Assembly: GCA_023362775.1 (NCBI GenBank)
Contig: JALMGJ010000008.1
Location: 40,153,501-40,217,500 of the forward strand
Direction: 5' to 3'
Length of the DNA: 64,000 nucleotides
From: Charina bottae
Lineage: Eukaryota; Chordata; Lepidosauria; Squamata; Charinaidae
Numbering within the stretch: the first letter of the stretch is position 1; each line of letters begins with the position of its first letter. Shown here piece after piece: positions 61,760 through 64,000 of the stretch. The notes under the pieces are model-generated. The model was not told the DNA's origin. It saw nothing but the letters and a program-made list of their open reading frames with translations, and searched no databases. The position numbers were made by a program, and so were the translations under genes.

Positions 61760-62990
61760 GATTTATCACCACCCAACTCCCACAGGGGGACTCATTTAAC
61801 CTGGTTGCTGAACTAATCTATGCACAATACATTGAACTATAAACTGCCCCAAAGAGATGGGTTTGCAAATTAATGCTCGGTCACTGCCTCCAAAAATCAA
61901 CACTCCCCTCCCAAGTTTATGAGCTTGTGCACATGCAGCTGTCTTTAACTAACCTGGTTAAGTGTGTTGTGTGAACACACCAGTGAGGGCTTTCAGAAGC
62001 TCCACAGCTGGTTCAGATCAACTAAGTGGCTTTGGGGAAAAGAGCCAACAGCCCTCCCACTTTTAGGATCTGATAACAAGCAGCACAACAGCTGCATGGC
62101 CTCTTCTTCTTATCTTCCAAGAGCTGACTTAAAACACTGCTTGGTTTCGGAGATTTAATCTTTATTACGCTACTACCCAAATGTGCTCATACCAAAGGGA
62201 TGTGGGGATTTAAACGCCTTTGGAGATGTGGTTTTGCAAACCCTAACATTAACATGCCTTTGCCACACACACTATGTCCGAAGACAACAGACACAACCTG
62301 CCCTAAGGATCTTAATCAGCCAAGTCATCCATCACAGGGTGCCGTTGCATCAGTTCTTCATTGGTTTTTAATAACCCAAGAAAATACTAATGAACAGGGA
62401 TGGATTCTGGTGTTCTGGCACCAGCGAAGTGTGGCTTTGCAGAGCCTCCCTGCCAGTTGTGTCCTCGTCTAATGATCCCCCTCTGCAAACCAAGGGTTAA
62501 GAGGATTCAAGGCAATGTCTTCTTATGAAAATGATGGGAGGTGGCTAGAGAGGTGCTGAAGACATTGGCTTTCGGCCCTGATTTTATTTAACGTCTTCAG
62601 AGGCGTGCTGGAGCAGTTCTTGGATCAAGGGGGGTTGCATAGCTCTGTCGGCACCGCTCTTCTTTGATCTTACTCAGCCTCCATACCGAGTCCTGATATT
62701 CCCCAATGCATATTAAGGCTTCCCCCTCCTCTTCTTCGGTTCTGCTTCTCTTGCCTTCAAATCCAGACTGAACCTGGGAGGAGGGGCTGTTCTTCAGAGA
62801 GAAGCACATCGTTTGGAATTTTTTGAGTTCTTGGCACATTCAGATCCCCATAGCCCTAAGGGATTGGGGATGTGCAGTTGGTCTCCAGGTTGTAGCAACA
62901 CAAGGAGGAAGCTGCCATGTTTGCCTCCAAATAAACAAGAGCCTTCTCCCAAGTTCTGACTAGGTGAGAATCATAGCAATAGAACATAGA
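61434..62990. other. Unannotated region with (ACTT)n and an L2-like tail trace
   Basis: (ACTT)n lies at 61724-61760, followed by GATTTATCACCACCCAACTC, a diverged minus-strand L2 tail. At 62839-62597 a minus-strand 80-codon frame has a Glu-rich segment; I do not recognise it and see no splice-site support. Confidence 0.4.
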
Positions 62991-62994
62991 ACCT

Positions 62995-63135
62995 AGCCAT
63001 CTTGGCTGGTCAGGAGAAAAGCAGGGACAGACTGAGTTAAAACTTAGATGGGGGACCACTATGAAATCTCATAGCAGTAGACTAGATGGGGAACCTGAAA
63101 AATCATCCGAAGAAGGCAATGGCAACTACTACTGA
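62995..63135 (+). mobile_element. Probable 5S rRNA-derived SINE, decayed
   Basis: AGCAGGGACAGACTGAGTTA then ACTTAGATGGGGGACCAC follow the 3' half of vertebrate 5S rRNA (AGCAGGGTC, GTTAGTACTTGGATGGGAGACC), which contains the internal promoter box C. It continues into GAAGAAGGCAATGGCAAC, the body of a reptile 5S-type SINE. Substitutions rule out a functional 5S gene. Confidence 0.55.
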
Positions 63136-64000
63136 ATTGTTGCCCAAAACCTCTACAATACATGAATGCATCCAGGAGCTGAGCTCAATTCAAGGGAATC
63201 TTTACAGTTTAAGCAGGAATGTTGTGCCTGCAGCTGGCAACGGGCACAATATTAGGCTGCTGTTTAGTTTGCCCACGATAAATCATGCAGTTGTTCTGCA
63301 GACAAACCAGAGGCTCAGCCTGATTTGTCCCCCAGATGAGCAAGCTGCTAAAACCAAAAGAAAGAAAAGCAATACTAATAGCAGGATGTTTTTTCAGGAA
63401 TGGATCTGGCTGAATCTCAAAAGGCTGACCGTGCTTATGTACAAACGTATGAATCCCCACGCATCTGGAGAGCACCAGGTTAAGGAAGGCTGACTGACAG
63501 CATTTATATATTGCTTTTCTGCCAAACACTTGGCTTCCAAAGCACCTTGCAACCCACAGAAGTAAAATATCTCAGACCTGTTCTGCATAAATCTGTGCCA
63601 TCCTATTTTATACCTAGAAATGTTGATGCACTCCTATTTCATAGTAAGGCCTTGTGACAATTCTAGGAATTAAATATGCACAGAGTGCAGGATTATGCAA
63701 CTTTTTATCAGCATTTACAACATTGTCCTGCAGTCACTTTTAAGCTCTGTATTCCCACACATTTAGGTCTTCCTCCTGGGGAAGATGAGCCATTGCCACG
63801 ATCATTTGAACTGCCTTTTTTCCTCCTCAATTTTGTCATTTGTAAAGGTAATCAGAACTAAACCAGAATTTCAGAAGGCTGTACAATGGGTTCTGGCATT
63901 ATTATGCAGATATCTTAACCACCAATCCCTTTATTAATTATTCTTGGCATGCAACTGTCTTTCTCAAATGCTGCAAAACACCAAGTTGACATTTTCATTG
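63136..64000. other. Unannotated region to the window end
   Basis: It contains a MITE half-site at 63461-63490 (CATCTGGAGAGCACCAGGTT). Short open frames only, and no exon recognised. Confidence 0.4.

Noticed and set aside
62597..62839. Possible host exon with a Glu-rich segment
   Set aside because: No recognised protein, no convincing splice sites and no second exon. Kept only as an unexplained frame.
62995..63135. Functional 5S rRNA gene
   Set aside because: Only the 3' half is recognisable, with many substitutions, and it continues into a SINE body.

Overview
The window is vertebrate genomic DNA, almost certainly from a squamate reptile (lizard or snake). The evidence is its repeat mix: two young Bov-B (RTE) LINE subfamilies, CR1/L2-type LINEs with an ATAAATAAA tail, an L1 remnant, Sauria-type SINEs that end in a Bov-B-like tail, a Penelope-like relic and many small hAT elements. 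No prokaryotic feature was seen. I cannot name the species.

Only one host gene can be supported. Positions 198-528 on the minus strand are coding exon 1 of BMP3 (bone morphogenetic protein 3): start codon, signal peptide, the conserved start of the propeptide and a clean GTGAGT splice donor. The rest of the gene lies to the left, outside the window. Positions 529 to about 1330 are its 5' UTR and promoter inside a CpG island. The remaining 62 kb lies upstream of BMP3. I found no other host exon or RNA gene there and read it as intergenic, which fits the known vertebrate order CFAP299 - BMP3 - PRKG2.

Region by region. 2.1-10.5 kb holds SINEs with internal tandem amplification, a composite hAT element and several Sauria SINEs. 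11.9 kb carries a Penelope-like fragment with a hammerhead-ribozyme-like core. 13.6-18.8 kb has a MITE split by a Bov-B stub, a SINE between 20-bp direct repeats and a solo LTR. 19.77-22.99 kb is a nearly full-length non-LTR retrotransposon with a C-terminal zinc finger. 24.5-26.2 kb has hAT elements. 28.6-34.0 kb is an old RTE element split by at least five later insertions. 38.6-40.0 kb is an L1 3' end that contains a 38-bp Bov-B insertion. 40.98-44.18 kb is a full-length Bov-B with an uninterrupted 1028-codon ORF. 45.0-48.2 kb has more Bov-B and SINEs. 49.88 kb is a TA-flanked MITE. 54.4-55.6 kb has two L2 elements tail to tail. 56.9-58.3 kb has hAT elements. 58.57-61.43 kb is a full-length but broken Bov-B of the second subfamily.

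The most interesting signal is structural. Three full-length LINEs of different families each start, to within about a base, at a 7-nt strand. That strand can pair with a complementary 7-nt strand about 30 nt downstream, and between them lies a 3-bp stem closed by the loop TTGTYGT. The paired sequences differ among the three elements while pairing is kept. This is the layout of HDV-like self-cleaving ribozymes, known at the 5' ends of some R2 and RTE-type LINEs. With the hammerhead-like relics, the window holds traces of two ribozyme classes used by retroelements.
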